From NCBI GenBank assembly GCA_029259935.1, contig JAJDEH010000154.1:12123-76122 (forward strand): a DNA stretch of 64,000 nucleotides. The letters are read 5' to 3'. Source of the stretch: Planctomycetota bacterium (GTDB taxonomy: Bacteria; Planctomycetota; Planctomycetia; Pirellulales; Pirellulaceae). Under the pieces are notes generated by a model. The model made no database searches. It had not been told where the DNA came from and was given only the letters and a program-made list of their open reading frames with translations. Positions 45,815 to 54,938 of the stretch are shown piece by piece. The first letter of the stretch is position 1; each line of letters opens with the position of its first letter. The translations under genes were made by a program, and so were the position numbers.

Positions 45815-46801
45815 GTGAAGCATTTACTCACCCGCCACTGGTTTCTGTTTGCGCTGGGCCTGGTGCTGGTTGTCGGCATCGCCTTCTCAAAATCCCTGGA
45901 ACCGCTAGCAGACATAAAAGAGCTGCGATATTGCATCGTGGCCACCGTTTTGTTCCTGATGGCGTTGCCCTTGGAAGCGAGCGCCATGTGGCGCGCCCTG
46001 CGAAGTCCCGGGCCGACGTTGCTGGCCGCTTCGATCAACTTTGTCGCCATCCCGTTGACGGCCTGGGCCGTTTCCGGGCTACTGAGCCAGGATATGGCGG
46101 AGGGATTATTCGTCGCGGCGGCCACGCCCTGCACGTTGGCTTCCGCTTCGGTCTGGACCCGCCGCGCCGGCGGCAACGACGCCGTGGCGATCATGGTCAC
46201 CGTGATTACCAATCTCTCTTGTTTCATCTTGACGCCCTTGTGGCTGTATTGGATGACCGGGCAGAGCTTTCAGGCCGAGAGCCTACAACTTGGGCCGATG
46301 ATGCTCAAGCTTGGCGTGCTGGTGGTGCTGCCGATGACTTTGGCTCAACTCCTGCGGCTCTACAAACCAATCGCGACAACGGCAACCAAGCTAAAGCCGA
46401 AACTCGGCTTGCTGGCGATGTGCGGCGTCCTCTCCATGATCTTCTTGGGTTCGATTCGCGTGGGGGTCAAGCTATCTGAATCCGACGGAATCGGCGCACC
46501 GTTTTTCGACTTTGCTCGCATGTTGATCGTCGTGTTGGGGATTCACCTGCTGGCCATGGCACTCGGCCTGTGGTTGGCCTTTGTCTTCGGCTTCAAGCGC
46601 GAAGACCGCATCGCCGTCGGCATCGCCGGCAGCCAAAAGACGTTGATGGTCGGGCTGCAAATGGGACTGGAACTGAAATTCAGCGTCCTGCCCATGGTCG
46701 TCTACCACGTCGGCCAACTGCTGCTGGACACGATCATCGCCGACCGGCTGCGCAAAGCCGGCGATCAAGAGCGGAATCAATCAGCGTCGGCCAACAAGTA
46801 G
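45815..46801 (+). CDS. Bile acid:sodium symporter (SBF-like) family transporter
   Basis: 328 aa from GTG 45815; a longer reading from 45671 would overlap the divergent gene. It has about ten membrane segments, with the SBF-like organisation LLTRHWFLFALGLVLVVGIAFS, MALPLEASAMWRALRSPGP, and VAAATPCTLASASVWTRRAGGNDAVAIMVTVITNLSCFILTPL. This is a broken-helix core around the conserved TPC and N residues; RIAVGIAGSQKTLMVGLQMG forms the second. These export or import small organic anions or sodium-coupled solutes; the substrate is unknown. The TAG stop codon belongs to the terminal repeat of MITE-like copy C. Confidence 0.85.
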   Translation: MKHLLTRHWFLFALGLVLVVGIAFSKSLEPLADIKELRYCIVATVLFLMALPLEASAMWRALRSPGPTLLAASINFVAIPLTAWAVSGLLSQDMAEGLFVAAATPCTLASASVWTRRAGGNDAVAIMVTVITNLSCFILTPLWLYWMTGQSFQAESLQLGPMMLKLGVLVVLPMTLAQLLRLYKPIATTATKLKPKLGLLAMCGVLSMIFLGSIRVGVKLSESDGIGAPFFDFARMLIVVLGIHLLAMALGLWLAFVFGFKREDRIAVGIAGSQKTLMVGLQMGLELKFSVLPMVVYHVGQLLLDTIIADRLRKAGDQERNQSASANK

Positions 46802-46929
46802 TATTTCGTCAGGACTTAGTGTTCGGGTGGCTGGGGTCGAGCGAAGCGAGCCCTCAGAATTCGCGCTGGAGGCTCACGTTGCTCGACCCCAGCCACCCAG
46901 CCGAAAACCAATCCGTGACGGAACATTGG
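46798..46929. mobile_element. MITE-like element, copy C (overlaps transporter stop)
   Basis: 132 bp with ends GTAGTATTTCGTCA (46798) and the complement CCAATGTTCCGTCA (46929), and an inner inverted repeat GGTGGCTGGGGTCGAGC / GCTCGACCCCAGCCACC shared with copy A. The first TAG of the element is the stop codon of the transporter gene (46799-46801). A small gene on the other strand ends 10 bp from its right edge. Confidence 0.65.
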
Positions 46930-46939
46930 CCCGGACTAT

Positions 46940-47272
46940 TCATGAGGATTGAAATCTTCGAGCCCCCAAGAGCATCCAAGAAGTGGTACGACAGCCAAAT
47001 ACAACTTTTCCCTCGACATCCACGGACGGAGAATAGTAGATCTCCGCACCATCCTGCCGCAGCGCGGCGACCGCGGACTTTTGCCTCGTGGCCGATCGCC
47101 AATACCCACCGCAAGCCGCCGACAGCAACGCCATCAAAGCGGTAAAAGCCAACAGCCTGCGCAGCGTAAACCGCCCACGGCGCTGGGTGCGTTGGGCACG
47201 AGGCTTTCTTACCCACAAGGGGGTGAGGAAGATCTTGCGAAGTCGGTAACGGATGCGCTGCCAGAAAACCAT
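46940..47272 (-). pseudogene. Short membrane protein of the FSLR/FTLRRLL type, probably truncated
   Basis: 110 aa from ATG 47272. The sequence RRGRFTLRRLLAFTALMALLSAACGGYWRSATRQKSAVAALRQDGAEIYYSP is the N-terminal anchor common to a planctomycete family of membrane proteins, which usually continue into a leucine-rich or other domain. Here the frame ends after a further 30 residues, close to MITE-like copy C, and an alternative frame (FLDALGGSKIS) looks like a better continuation. It is therefore probably truncated or frameshifted. Confidence 0.5.
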
Positions 47273-47446
47273 GAATCATTTCCACGAGATTACTGGTAGT
47301 TCGCCCGGCGAGGGACGATCTTGCCTTGCCACTCCACGGGGATTCAATGACGGGGATTTAGTGGCATCGCGACTGGGCAGTCTGTCCCGAATTCACCGGT
47401 CGGCTAACGCCAGCCGCTCGCCGGATGGGCGTCGCACGTATCCGGC

Positions 47447-49015
47447 CTACGCCATCGCGTCGACCAGCAAATCCTCGACGGGTACGCCTTCGACGGTTCC
47501 CGTCATGATCTCGCGGATGGCGATTTGATCGTGCATGGCGGGCAGGCCCCAGTCGGATTCATAGCGGAAACACTCGGTGGCGCTGACCGCTCCGAAGTTT
47601 TCGTCCAAGATCTCGAAGTGGTCGGTCGTTAGCAGCGCCGGATGCGGAACTCCGCAAGCGCGGGAAAGTTGAAGAAGTTCCTTCCGCAGCGTCGTGACGT
47701 AGTTGGCCATGCGCGCGGACTTGAGCCTTGGATCGAGCCCTTTCATCAGCCACTTGTTTTGCGTGGCCACGCCGGTTGGGCAATGGCCGGTGTGGCACTT
47801 CAGAGCTTGGATGCAGCCGATCGACAACATCGCTTCGCGGCCCACATTGATCAAGTCGCAGCCGCAAGCCATCGCCAGCAGAGCGGTCTCCGGAAATCCG
47901 AGCTTGCCCGATCCGATGAAGACCACGTTGTGATGGGCGTCGCCTTGGACAAATTCTCGATAGACGCGCGTAAACGCCAGCTTGAACGGCAAGGCCACGA
48001 AGTCCGAGAACGCCAGCGGAGCGGCCCCCGTACCCCCTTCGCCGCCGTCGATGGCGACAAAATCGACGCCCCGGTTGGTCGTGGTCATCAGGCGAACAAG
48101 GTCTTTCCAGAAGTCTATTTCGCCGACAGCGGACTTGATGCCGACCGGCAAGCCACTACGGTCGGCCAACAGTTCGACGAAATCGAGCATGCTGTCGACG
48201 TCATGAAATTCGCGATGCGACGACGGACTGTTGCAGTCCTTGCCAAGCGGGATGCCGCGAATTTCGGCGATCTCGGGCGTGATCTTGCTGGCCGGCAATC
48301 GGCCACCCAAACCGGGCTTGGCTCCCTGGCTCAGCTTGATTTCTATCGCGCGAACGGGATGGGCGGCGACCACATCGGTAAATCGCTCGATGTCGAAGTG
48401 CCCGTTTTCGTCGCGGCAGCCAAAGTAACCCGTGCCGATTTGCCACACGAGTTCACCGCCGTTTTGGTGATAAGGCGAAATGCCCCCCTCGCCCGTGTTG
48501 TGCAAACAACCGCCAAGCTTGCTGCCGGTGTTCAGCGCCTCGACCGCCGGCCCGCTGAGCGACCCGTAGCTCATTCCCGAAATGTTAATCACCGACTCGG
48601 GGCGAAAAGCTTTGCGCCGTTGGCGATGAGCACCTAAAATCTTCGCGCAGGGAATATCGTGTCGTGGGTTGTATTGTTCGTCGCCCGGCTGGGGATCTCC
48701 CAGAGGAAACGCGGAATGTTTGATCACTAGGTGATTCGGCGAGTTCTCCATGTCATGATCGGTGCCGAATCCGAAGTAGTTGTTTTCATTTTTCGACGAA
48801 GCATAAATCCAACTGCGCTGATCGCGGCTGAAGGGCCGTTCTTCGTTGTTGTCGGTCACGATGTACTGCCGCAGTTCCGGACCGATGCTTTCCAGCCAGT
48901 AGCGAAAGTGTCCGATGACAGGGAAATTGTGAATGATGGAATGACTGCGTTGAGTAATGTCGCGCGCCACCCATATCAACAAGCCCGCTACGACAAGGAG
49001 CACAAACCAGATCAT
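47447..49015 (-). CDS. FMN-binding glutamate-synthase-like protein, membrane-anchored
   Basis: 522 aa from ATG 49015 (TAGGAA about 8 nt upstream); an earlier reading from 49336 is not credible. Residues 1-23 are one membrane helix (MIWFVLLVVAGLLIWVAR). The remainder is the central FMN domain of GltB: INISGMSYGSLSGPAVEALN, GEGGISPYHQNGGELVWQIGTGYFG, SQGAKPGLGGRLPASKITPEIAEIRG, PVGIKSAVGEIDFW, DFVAIDGGEGGTGAAP, GCDLINVGREAMLSIGCIQALKCHTGHCPTGVAT (with the Cys cluster of a 3Fe-4S site). It lacks the amidotransferase part. Such stand-alone enzymes are oxidoreductases of unsettled substrate. Confidence 0.88.
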   Translation of the reverse strand: MIWFVLLVVAGLLIWVARDITQRSHSIIHNFPVIGHFRYWLESIGPELRQYIVTDNNEERPFSRDQRSWIYASSKNENNYFGFGTDHDMENSPNHLVIKHSAFPLGDPQPGDEQYNPRHDIPCAKILGAHRQRRKAFRPESVINISGMSYGSLSGPAVEALNTGSKLGGCLHNTGEGGISPYHQNGGELVWQIGTGYFGCRDENGHFDIERFTDVVAAHPVRAIEIKLSQGAKPGLGGRLPASKITPEIAEIRGIPLGKDCNSPSSHREFHDVDSMLDFVELLADRSGLPVGIKSAVGEIDFWKDLVRLMTTTNRGVDFVAIDGGEGGTGAAPLAFSDFVALPFKLAFTRVYREFVQGDAHHNVVFIGSGKLGFPETALLAMACGCDLINVGREAMLSIGCIQALKCHTGHCPTGVATQNKWLMKGLDPRLKSARMANYVTTLRKELLQLSRACGVPHPALLTTDHFEILDENFGAVSATECFRYESDWGLPAMHDQIAIREIMTGTVEGVPVEDLLVDAMA

Positions 49016-49150
49016 GAACCAATTTCCTACAACAGAGGCCGTCAAACCGTTTTCAAATCGTAGGTTGCAAAAAAGCAGCGCGCCTGCCGCGTAGACCGCA
49101 CAATCGCGTGTTTCGGCACAAGCCGCATCCATCGACCGCCCAAGGCGAAA

Positions 49151-49447
49151 ATGGTAGCGGAATGCCGTAGCTTGGCTGGACGCGGCTTCGATTGTTCGTG
49201 TCGCGACGGCGGACCCAGTTGGCGATACAATGGGCGCCTGTTTTATCCCACGGTGCTGAAAGTCGACGGCGCATACTTGATGTGGTACGGAAGTGACTGG
49301 ACCACCCGCTCCAACACGCCAGCCGAAAAAAGCCACCGTTCGTCAATAAGTACTTCGCCGTCAACACGGCGGTCTGGAAATCTCGCTAGGGGAGATCGCA
49401 AGAGCAACCTTCCAAAATTCAGGGCGCGAGCCTCCGTCCGCCAGTGA
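49151..49447 (+). pseudogene. Possible remnant of a GH43/beta-fructosidase-like gene
   Basis: Within a 441-bp gap the plus frame contains RLFYPTVLKVDGAYLMWYGSDW (split here: FYPTVLKVDG then AYLMWYGSDW), a phrase very like the PTVLKVDGTYYMWYGS blade starts of family-43-type propeller glycosidases. The sequence before and after is not a continuing glycosidase, so this looks like a decayed fragment. Confidence 0.4.
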
Positions 49448-49456
49448 CACAGAATC

Positions 49457-49795
49457 ATGAGCCAACCCAATTGCAAACGCCGATGGCAATTCAGCCTGCG
49501 GACGCTGGTCTTGCTGATGACCTTGGCGAGCATGCTGGCCATCGGGGCTCACCGCTTCCGACAGTGGGGGAAAGAGCTGCATATCCAGCGAAGTGAGTTG
49601 TTGGCGGAACGATTCCGTTGGAGTGGCGTTCGATTTGGCAAATGGTCCGAGCGCCAAACGAAGGAATGGGACGCAGCAGGGAAAAAGGCCATCCGCCAAC
49701 ACGAGGAGTTTGAGCGCAAATACTGGCTACCGATTGCATTTTACTATCGGACGAGCTGGGATCCTGACTCTCCAATTCAAAAAACTGTCCATTGA
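49457..49795 (+). CDS. Small membrane protein, FSLRTL family
   Basis: 112 aa from ATG 49457. It has the family N-terminus RRWQFSLRTLVLLMTLASMLAIGAHRF, a basic stretch then one membrane helix (about residues 11-28), followed by about 80 charged residues rich in Arg/Glu (SELLAERFRW, WSERQTKEW) and ending HYRTSWDPDSPIQ-like. It is the same family type as the truncated gene at 46940-47272. Function unknown; no strong ribosome site. Confidence 0.55.
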   Translation: MSQPNCKRRWQFSLRTLVLLMTLASMLAIGAHRFRQWGKELHIQRSELLAERFRWSGVRFGKWSERQTKEWDAAGKKAIRQHEEFERKYWLPIAFYYRTSWDPDSPIQKTVH

Positions 49796-49798
49796 GGA

Positions 49799-50623
49799 AG
49801 CCGCCTGATTCCTCGAGCCGCCCATTCACGCTCGCCCGGCCCAAAGTTTTGGTGGTCCTTATGTAACTGCCCCAAATCAAGTTGACGGGCGGGAGTTCCT
49901 GGCCACAAGAAACACAAAAATCCACGAAGACAGCGCGAGTAGCTTTTGCGTTTCCTGTGCTTTTCGTGGCGGCCCGTCGGCGCGCGGGTCCCGCCGAACC
50001 TGAAAGACGCGCCTGCGACACTTACAGCGATGGAGCTTCCCTACATCCAGTTTCTGTCGCCAGTTGACGGTCTCGAAGCCCCTTGTCGGCCGAGGGCACC
50101 GGCTCAAGCCGAGCCGCAAAGCCTTCGCCTAGATGACGACGTTGGCGGAATGATGGAAGGCAGAATAACTTTTCCATCACCTCGCTTGCGGAAACCGACA
50201 TCTAATTCGCAGCAGTGTACACTTCGACTAACGTCAGGCCCCATCCGCTCGCCGCCTGCCTGCACAATCGTGCTTTGGCTACTCCACCTGGCAGGGCTTT
50301 CCCTCTGCATGGTCGAAACAACTAGGGGCCGCCCTTTTCGCGCTTCTAATCGGGAACGGCGGAGTATGGAATATGGGTGGCACTTTTCGTATTTGCAGAT
50401 TTTTGGTGGGATGATTGCGCACTTCCAACCGGCTTTGCAAATCCTTCTTGGTGGAGTTCTGGCTCACACTCTGCAACTGGCGGAAAAAGGCTGCGACGAA
50501 CTGAACGATCCGCCGTATGAAATCGAAGCCATCACCGACAGGCGGGGCGTCGATCTGCCTAGACGAAATAGTTTCGGACGTGCTACGGCTGTTGCAAAAC
50601 GGACGGTCGGTTCGTTGAGATCG
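49799..50623. other. Intergenic, decayed region with one arm of an inverted repeat pair
   Basis: 825 bp with no gene I trust. It carries the 78-bp repeat at 49896-49973, whose inverted partner lies at 54372-54449. A plus-strand reading across 49946-50767 exists but runs into the kinase gene in antisense and shows no domain. Confidence 0.4.
49896..49973. repeat. Inverted-repeat arm L (pair with 54372-54449)
   Basis: Complement reads GCCACGAAAAGCACAGGAAACGC ... CTTCGTGGATTTTTGTGTTTCTTGTGGCC (broken here). It matches 54372-54449 with the same spacing and about 78 bp length. This is the dispersed CGAAAAG/TTCGTGGATTTTT type repeat seen between genes in several phyla. Confidence 0.55.
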
Positions 50624-53575
50624 TCAGTCTTGCGTCTCTTTGCCGGGTGCAGGTTGGTCTTTGGGCCGGTTGTGAACACTCTCCGCTCGTCCAATCACCT
50701 TCAACTCATCATCCACTGTGACCCACTTGGCACCAACAATCTTGCCGTCGTGCCCATTGCCGGATGAGTCTTTCAGGACGCTGCCACTGCCTTTGTCGAA
50801 GTGATACAGGGCCATCGTATGCTTATCGGTTTCAAAACGCTTAGAGGGAATGAATTCTTTGGGGTAGCGGGCGATGTTGGAAAAGCGCACTTCGTCCATA
50901 ACGAGACGAAACGCACTCATATTCTGTTTGTCACCTAACTGAGATACGCTAAAGATACAAGGCTGTGCAGATTCACGTTTCCCGATTATCACAGGGATGC
51001 GTTCCCCTTGCAGTCTGCCGTCGATGTACAACGACAGCGCTTTGCCGTCGTAGACTACGGCAACGTGTACTGCCCGATTCTTTTCCAGCAATCGAGTCGC
51101 AACGGTGTGGGCATTTTGTGGTTCGCTCGTTGCATACGCCATCAACACCCCTTTGCGCTGGAGTTGTAACGCAAGGCAGGGTGGAGGGCCGAGCAAGGCG
51201 ATTGAGTGTGAAAGATCAGTGGGGAACTCCCCGTCGAATGTGAGACGGACCTCCATAGTCAGTGCATGAGAGCCGTCGTACATAGCCATCGTCGATGGAT
51301 CAATTGTCGCCTTTCCATCAAACTCCAACGCATAGTTCTCTTCCGGCTCTCTCGAAACCACCTTCAACTCATCGTCCACCCGCACCCACTTGGCACCGAC
51401 AATTTTCCCGTCGTGACCGTTGCCGGATGAATCTTTCAGGACTGTGCCGGTGCCTTCATCGAAGTGGTACAGGGCCAGCGTGTTCTTGTCGGCACTGAAA
51501 CGTTTGGTGGGCGTGAAGTCCTTGTCGTAGCGGGCGATGTTGGATATGCGGACTTCGTCGATGATTCCGTCCAAGCTGATCTCATTATTCATGCCACCGA
51601 TGAAGAATTCACCCACATCCCATGATTGCCTCTTCCGATCAGGTCGGGCTACCGCTCGTTTGCCATCAACGAAGAGATCAACCTTCGAGCCATCCCAAGT
51701 ACATGCGAGATGAGTCTTCTGCTTCAACAGCACTGTTGAAGAAGCAGCGAAAGTCGACTGCTTCGTATGAAAGTGGCCGTTGGCGGTGCCATCTGCTCGA
51801 ATCCACAGGGACGGACTGGCACGTCTCCCGATGCCACGAATGATCGTCCCGTGTGAATAAGAGTTCAGATTGACGAAGGCTTCAATTGTTATCGGAGTCA
51901 GGTCGTCGTACACCAGATTTTCCAAAGTAACTGAGTCGTCTACTCCATCAAACCGCAGGGCGAAATTCCGTGACGACGAACTAACTGCGCCATTGCTCGC
52001 CGCTTCCTTCTCCAAACGCACTTTGATCGTCTGCTTGTTCCCGGTGTCAAATGTGAATCCTTCCGTAAACGTCTTGAACCCGGCCATCGTCACTTCGAGC
52101 TTGTGCCGCTTTTCGTCCGGCTTCACCTCGATGGTCTCATTGCCCTTGCCAGTCTTGATCGTGATTTTCTTCTCGCCGTCAATCGTGACGACCGCACCGA
52201 CCAGTTCCGGCTGATCGATCTCCAGGACGACCGTGCCTGCTGGTGTTTGCAGCTTGATGATGAGACCAGCGGCCAACAGCAACACCGCCAGACAACCTGC
52301 CGCAATCGCCAGCGCTTTCTTGCCAAATCTGCCGCCACCTTGCTCGGCATCAAGCACGGCTTCGCCAATGATCGTCGCATCCAGAAAACCTGATGCCAGC
52401 GTGTCGTTATGGGCAGCGACCGTGGGGGCGGTTTTCGGTTTTGTGGCAAGTCGCTGCGTTGGCTCGCCTTCGACTGCGAGAATGTGCAGAAATTGCTGAT
52501 AGTCGGGATCAGTCACGCTCGTATCGACAGATGACGAACTTCCAGACGCCGGTTCCAGCAGGCCGCAAGCATTCAATTCAGCAATGACTTCGCTCATGGT
52601 CTGCTGCCTGTCTGTGGAGCGTTTTGCCACCATCTTTTGGAATACTTGATCGAGGGCTTGGGGCACGTCGGGACGTGCAGCCATCAGCGAGGGAATTGGC
52701 TGATCCCGGTGAGCGAGAATCTTTTTGACGATAGTATCGCCTGCGAAGAGAGAATCGCCGGTGAGCAGGTAGTAGAGTACGCAGCCAAGACTGTAGATAT
52801 CGCTGCGGGCGTCGGCGGCGTGCGTGTCTTCGGCCTGTTCGGGTGACATATAATCGAGCGTGCCCATGACCGTGCCGGATTGTGTTAGAGCCGTCATCGG
52901 CTTCTCGTCGGCAACCTCTTCCAATCGGGCCAAACCCATGTCGAGGATTTTGACCGTGCCCTCCGTATCCAACAGGATGTTGGCCGGTTTGATGTCTCTG
53001 TGGACAATCCCTTGGGAGTGAGCGTATTGCAGCCCCTTCGCCGCCTGCATGACGTAATCGACGGCCTGTTTGACAGAAAGCACGCCTTTCTGTTTTACCA
53101 GTACGGACAGGTCCACGCCCTCGACATGCTCCATCACGAAGAAATGCAGCCCTTTGGCTTCGTCGGCATCGAAGGCAGTGACGATGTTGGGGTGGGACAG
53201 CTTCGCAGCGGCTTCGACTTCACGGTGAAAGCGTTGAATAACGCTTGGGTATTCCGACTTGTCTTTTGGAAGCGTCTTCAGGGCCACCCGGCGTTTCATG
53301 CGACGGTGCCGAGCCAGATAGACCTGCCCCATTCCGCCTTCACCGATCTTGTCGAGAATCAGGTAGTTGCCGAGGACCAACCCGGAACCCTTGCCGCTGA
53401 TGATCTGATTGATCTGGTATTGGGTCAGCTTGTTTTGCTGGATGAGTTCGCTCGCCAGTTCCTCGACGGACTTCGGACCATCAGCCAACGTCTGGTGCAG
53501 CGCAGCCAGATCGTCGTCCGAAAGCACACCGCTGTCAGAAAGGTTTTGAATGAATTGTTGGACTGAGATGTCCAT
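50624..53575 (-). CDS. Ser/Thr protein kinase with TM, PEGA-like and LamG-like domains
   Basis: 983 aa from ATG 53575 (an upstream ATG at 53614 is the alternative). Residues 1-65 are a planctomycete-type N-terminal helical region ([25 protein letters not shown]). The kinase (about 68-340) has [13 protein letters not shown] (78-90), VALK with Lys100, [11 protein letters not shown] (192-202), DMGLARLEE (DMG replaces DFG, 212-214) and [12 protein letters not shown] membrane helix follows at about 430 ([18 protein letters not shown]), then a PEGA-like domain ([27 protein letters not shown]). Two LamG/concanavalin-like modules (about 545-725 and 760-960) each end with the same [31 protein letters not shown]. 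It is a transmembrane kinase whose outside part probably binds sugars or surface polymers. Confidence 0.9.
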   Translation of the reverse strand: MDISVQQFIQNLSDSGVLSDDDLAALHQTLADGPKSVEELASELIQQNKLTQYQINQIISGKGSGLVLGNYLILDKIGEGGMGQVYLARHRRMKRRVALKTLPKDKSEYPSVIQRFHREVEAAAKLSHPNIVTAFDADEAKGLHFFVMEHVEGVDLSVLVKQKGVLSVKQAVDYVMQAAKGLQYAHSQGIVHRDIKPANILLDTEGTVKILDMGLARLEEVADEKPMTALTQSGTVMGTLDYMSPEQAEDTHAADARSDIYSLGCVLYYLLTGDSLFAGDTIVKKILAHRDQPIPSLMAARPDVPQALDQVFQKMVAKRSTDRQQTMSEVIAELNACGLLEPASGSSSSVDTSVTDPDYQQFLHILAVEGEPTQRLATKPKTAPTVAAHNDTLASGFLDATIIGEAVLDAEQGGGRFGKKALAIAAGCLAVLLLAAGLIIKLQTPAGTVVLEIDQPELVGAVVTIDGEKKITIKTGKGNETIEVKPDEKRHKLEVTMAGFKTFTEGFTFDTGNKQTIKVRLEKEAASNGAVSSSSRNFALRFDGVDDSVTLENLVYDDLTPITIEAFVNLNSYSHGTIIRGIGRRASPSLWIRADGTANGHFHTKQSTFAASSTVLLKQKTHLACTWDGSKVDLFVDGKRAVARPDRKRQSWDVGEFFIGGMNNEISLDGIIDEVRISNIARYDKDFTPTKRFSADKNTLALYHFDEGTGTVLKDSSGNGHDGKIVGAKWVRVDDELKVVSREPEENYALEFDGKATIDPSTMAMYDGSHALTMEVRLTFDGEFPTDLSHSIALLGPPPCLALQLQRKGVLMAYATSEPQNAHTVATRLLEKNRAVHVAVVYDGKALSLYIDGRLQGERIPVIIGKRESAQPCIFSVSQLGDKQNMSAFRLVMDEVRFSNIARYPKEFIPSKRFETDKHTMALYHFDKGSGSVLKDSSGNGHDGKIVGAKWVTVDDELKVIGRAESVHNRPKDQPAPGKETQD

Positions 53576-53904
53576 ATGAAGTATCGGTTTCCGACACGTC
53601 GAATCAGTTTCCACTACCCATCATCGTACTACCGAGCGGCTGGGATGTCATTATCCAACTGTCATGCGATTCGGCGGCATCCTCTTCGACATGAAAGATG
53701 GGCAAGGTTTGGGTTGCTGCCCCATCAAAGTGCATCCCAGTTGTAAAGTGTCAGTATCCTCGATTCTCGGCTTCGAATTCCATGGAAAAACAGCCACCCG
53801 ACTTCTTCAACCAGTGTAACGTCTCGATTGAAAGCGACAGTTTACACATTTAGGACACCGACAAGCCTCCTGTTCGATGATCACTTCTTCAACAGGAGAC
53901 GAGC

Positions 53905-54132
53905 ATGTCCAAAGCGACCGCCCTTTACGTCCGAGTATCCCACCGGGATCAGACGCACGCCAGTCAACTTCCTGATCTGGAACGGTGGACCGCCGCAAAG
54001 GTATCGACGAAAGCGACGAAAGGAAAGCGACGAAAGGGGCCACCCATAATTTGGTTGCACTCGGGCATTGGATCAAGCCGAGGGTGCCATGGGAAACGCT
54101 TTGAGATGTCTTCGTTTGGTAGAGCGCGTTAA
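53905..54132 (+). pseudogene. N-terminal remnant of a serine recombinase/resolvase
   Basis: 75 aa from ATG 53905, with AGGAG 7 nt upstream. MSKATALYVRVSHRDQTHASQLPDLERW reads as the beginning of a serine recombinase, with the catalytic Ser of YVRVSHRDQT. The remainder (beyond residue 30) is not recombinase and stops early, so the catalytic domain, the Arg residues and the DNA-binding part are missing. It is evidence of a former mobile element. Confidence 0.6.
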
Positions 54133-54371
54133 TCACGCCGGAGTTGCGGATATCGCTGACTTTTTGCGGCGGCAGAGGCGTGCGAGAGCCACGTGGCACA
54201 ACGTAACCGTAACCGAAGGCAAACAATGTTCACCACTTCTCGCGGGTCGTGTGGCTATTCCATCTCATTGGGATGTCCAGCGGATTGCAAGGGAAATCGC
54301 TGAAGCAATCTCCGGTGGCAAACCGGCCGTGCCGGAGGACGAGACTTCGAGTTTGCAGCCAAGCGGATGGA

Positions 54372-54449
54372 CCGCCGCGAAAAGCGCGATAAGACGCAAA
54401 AACTACTCCCTTTCTCTTCGTGGATTTTTTTGTTTCTTGTGGCCAAGAA
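54372..54449. repeat. Inverted-repeat arm R (pair with 49896-49973)
   Basis: Plus strand reads CCGCCGCGAAAAGCGCGATA ... TTCGTGGATTTTTTTGTTTC ... GGCCAAGAA. It is the inverse of 49896-49973, so the kinase and the recombinase remnant lie between two inverted copies. Confidence 0.55.
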
Positions 54450-54938
54450 CCGGCGAGTATGGGCGGTGAAAGCTCTCGCGGAAAAGAAACTATTCAGTTC
54501 GGCGGATTGTTGTAAAATGAAGGTAGTAGCCAGATGGGCCGACGATCGGAGTTCCTATGTTTGGTGAACGGGGCGCGGCTCGCGGACACTCTGGGTTGCG
54601 AGTCGGTATCGCGCGGATGCGTAGCTGCGCGCTTGCCATCCTGAAATCGTTTCAGCTTTGCAACCATTTTTTTGGCGTCGAGCCGGTGTGATCGCTGGCC
54701 GGGTTACGCCTAAGTCGTTACGGAAACTTTTCTTAGGGCAGTGAATTATGAGAAAATCAAAGGGGGCGTGGTGATGCGACGTATGTTACACCCCCTTGAG
54801 TGCCCCGCTTTGCGGGGACGGCGGAGCGGCGAGGAACATTGCTCCGGATCCATTGTGATACAGGATGATTCGAAATCCGAAACGAATTCAAATTCTGAAT
54901 ACCAAATGCTCAAGACTCGAAAAACACGGGATCGAATC

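Larger units (their letters stand above)
53576..54938. other. Intergenic, mobile-element scar
   Basis: 1363 bp between the kinase and the sulfatase. It contains a serine recombinase N-terminal remnant (53905-54132), a reading of 54068-54469 with no family, the second repeat arm (54372-54449), and a GC hairpin GCCCCGCTTTGCGGGGAC near 54800. No intact gene. Confidence 0.5.

Noticed and set aside
45502..46479. 325-codon plus-strand reading out of frame with the transporter
   Set aside because: Arg/Gly/His-rich and without hydrophobic helices; it shadows the transporter frame.
47642..48637. 331-codon plus-strand reading opposite the glutamate-synthase-like gene
   Set aside because: The minus strand has the complete FMN domain and Cys cluster.
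49946..50767. 273-codon plus-strand reading between the small membrane gene and the kinase
   Set aside because: Begins in a dispersed repeat, ends antisense to the kinase, no ribosome site and no recognisable domain.
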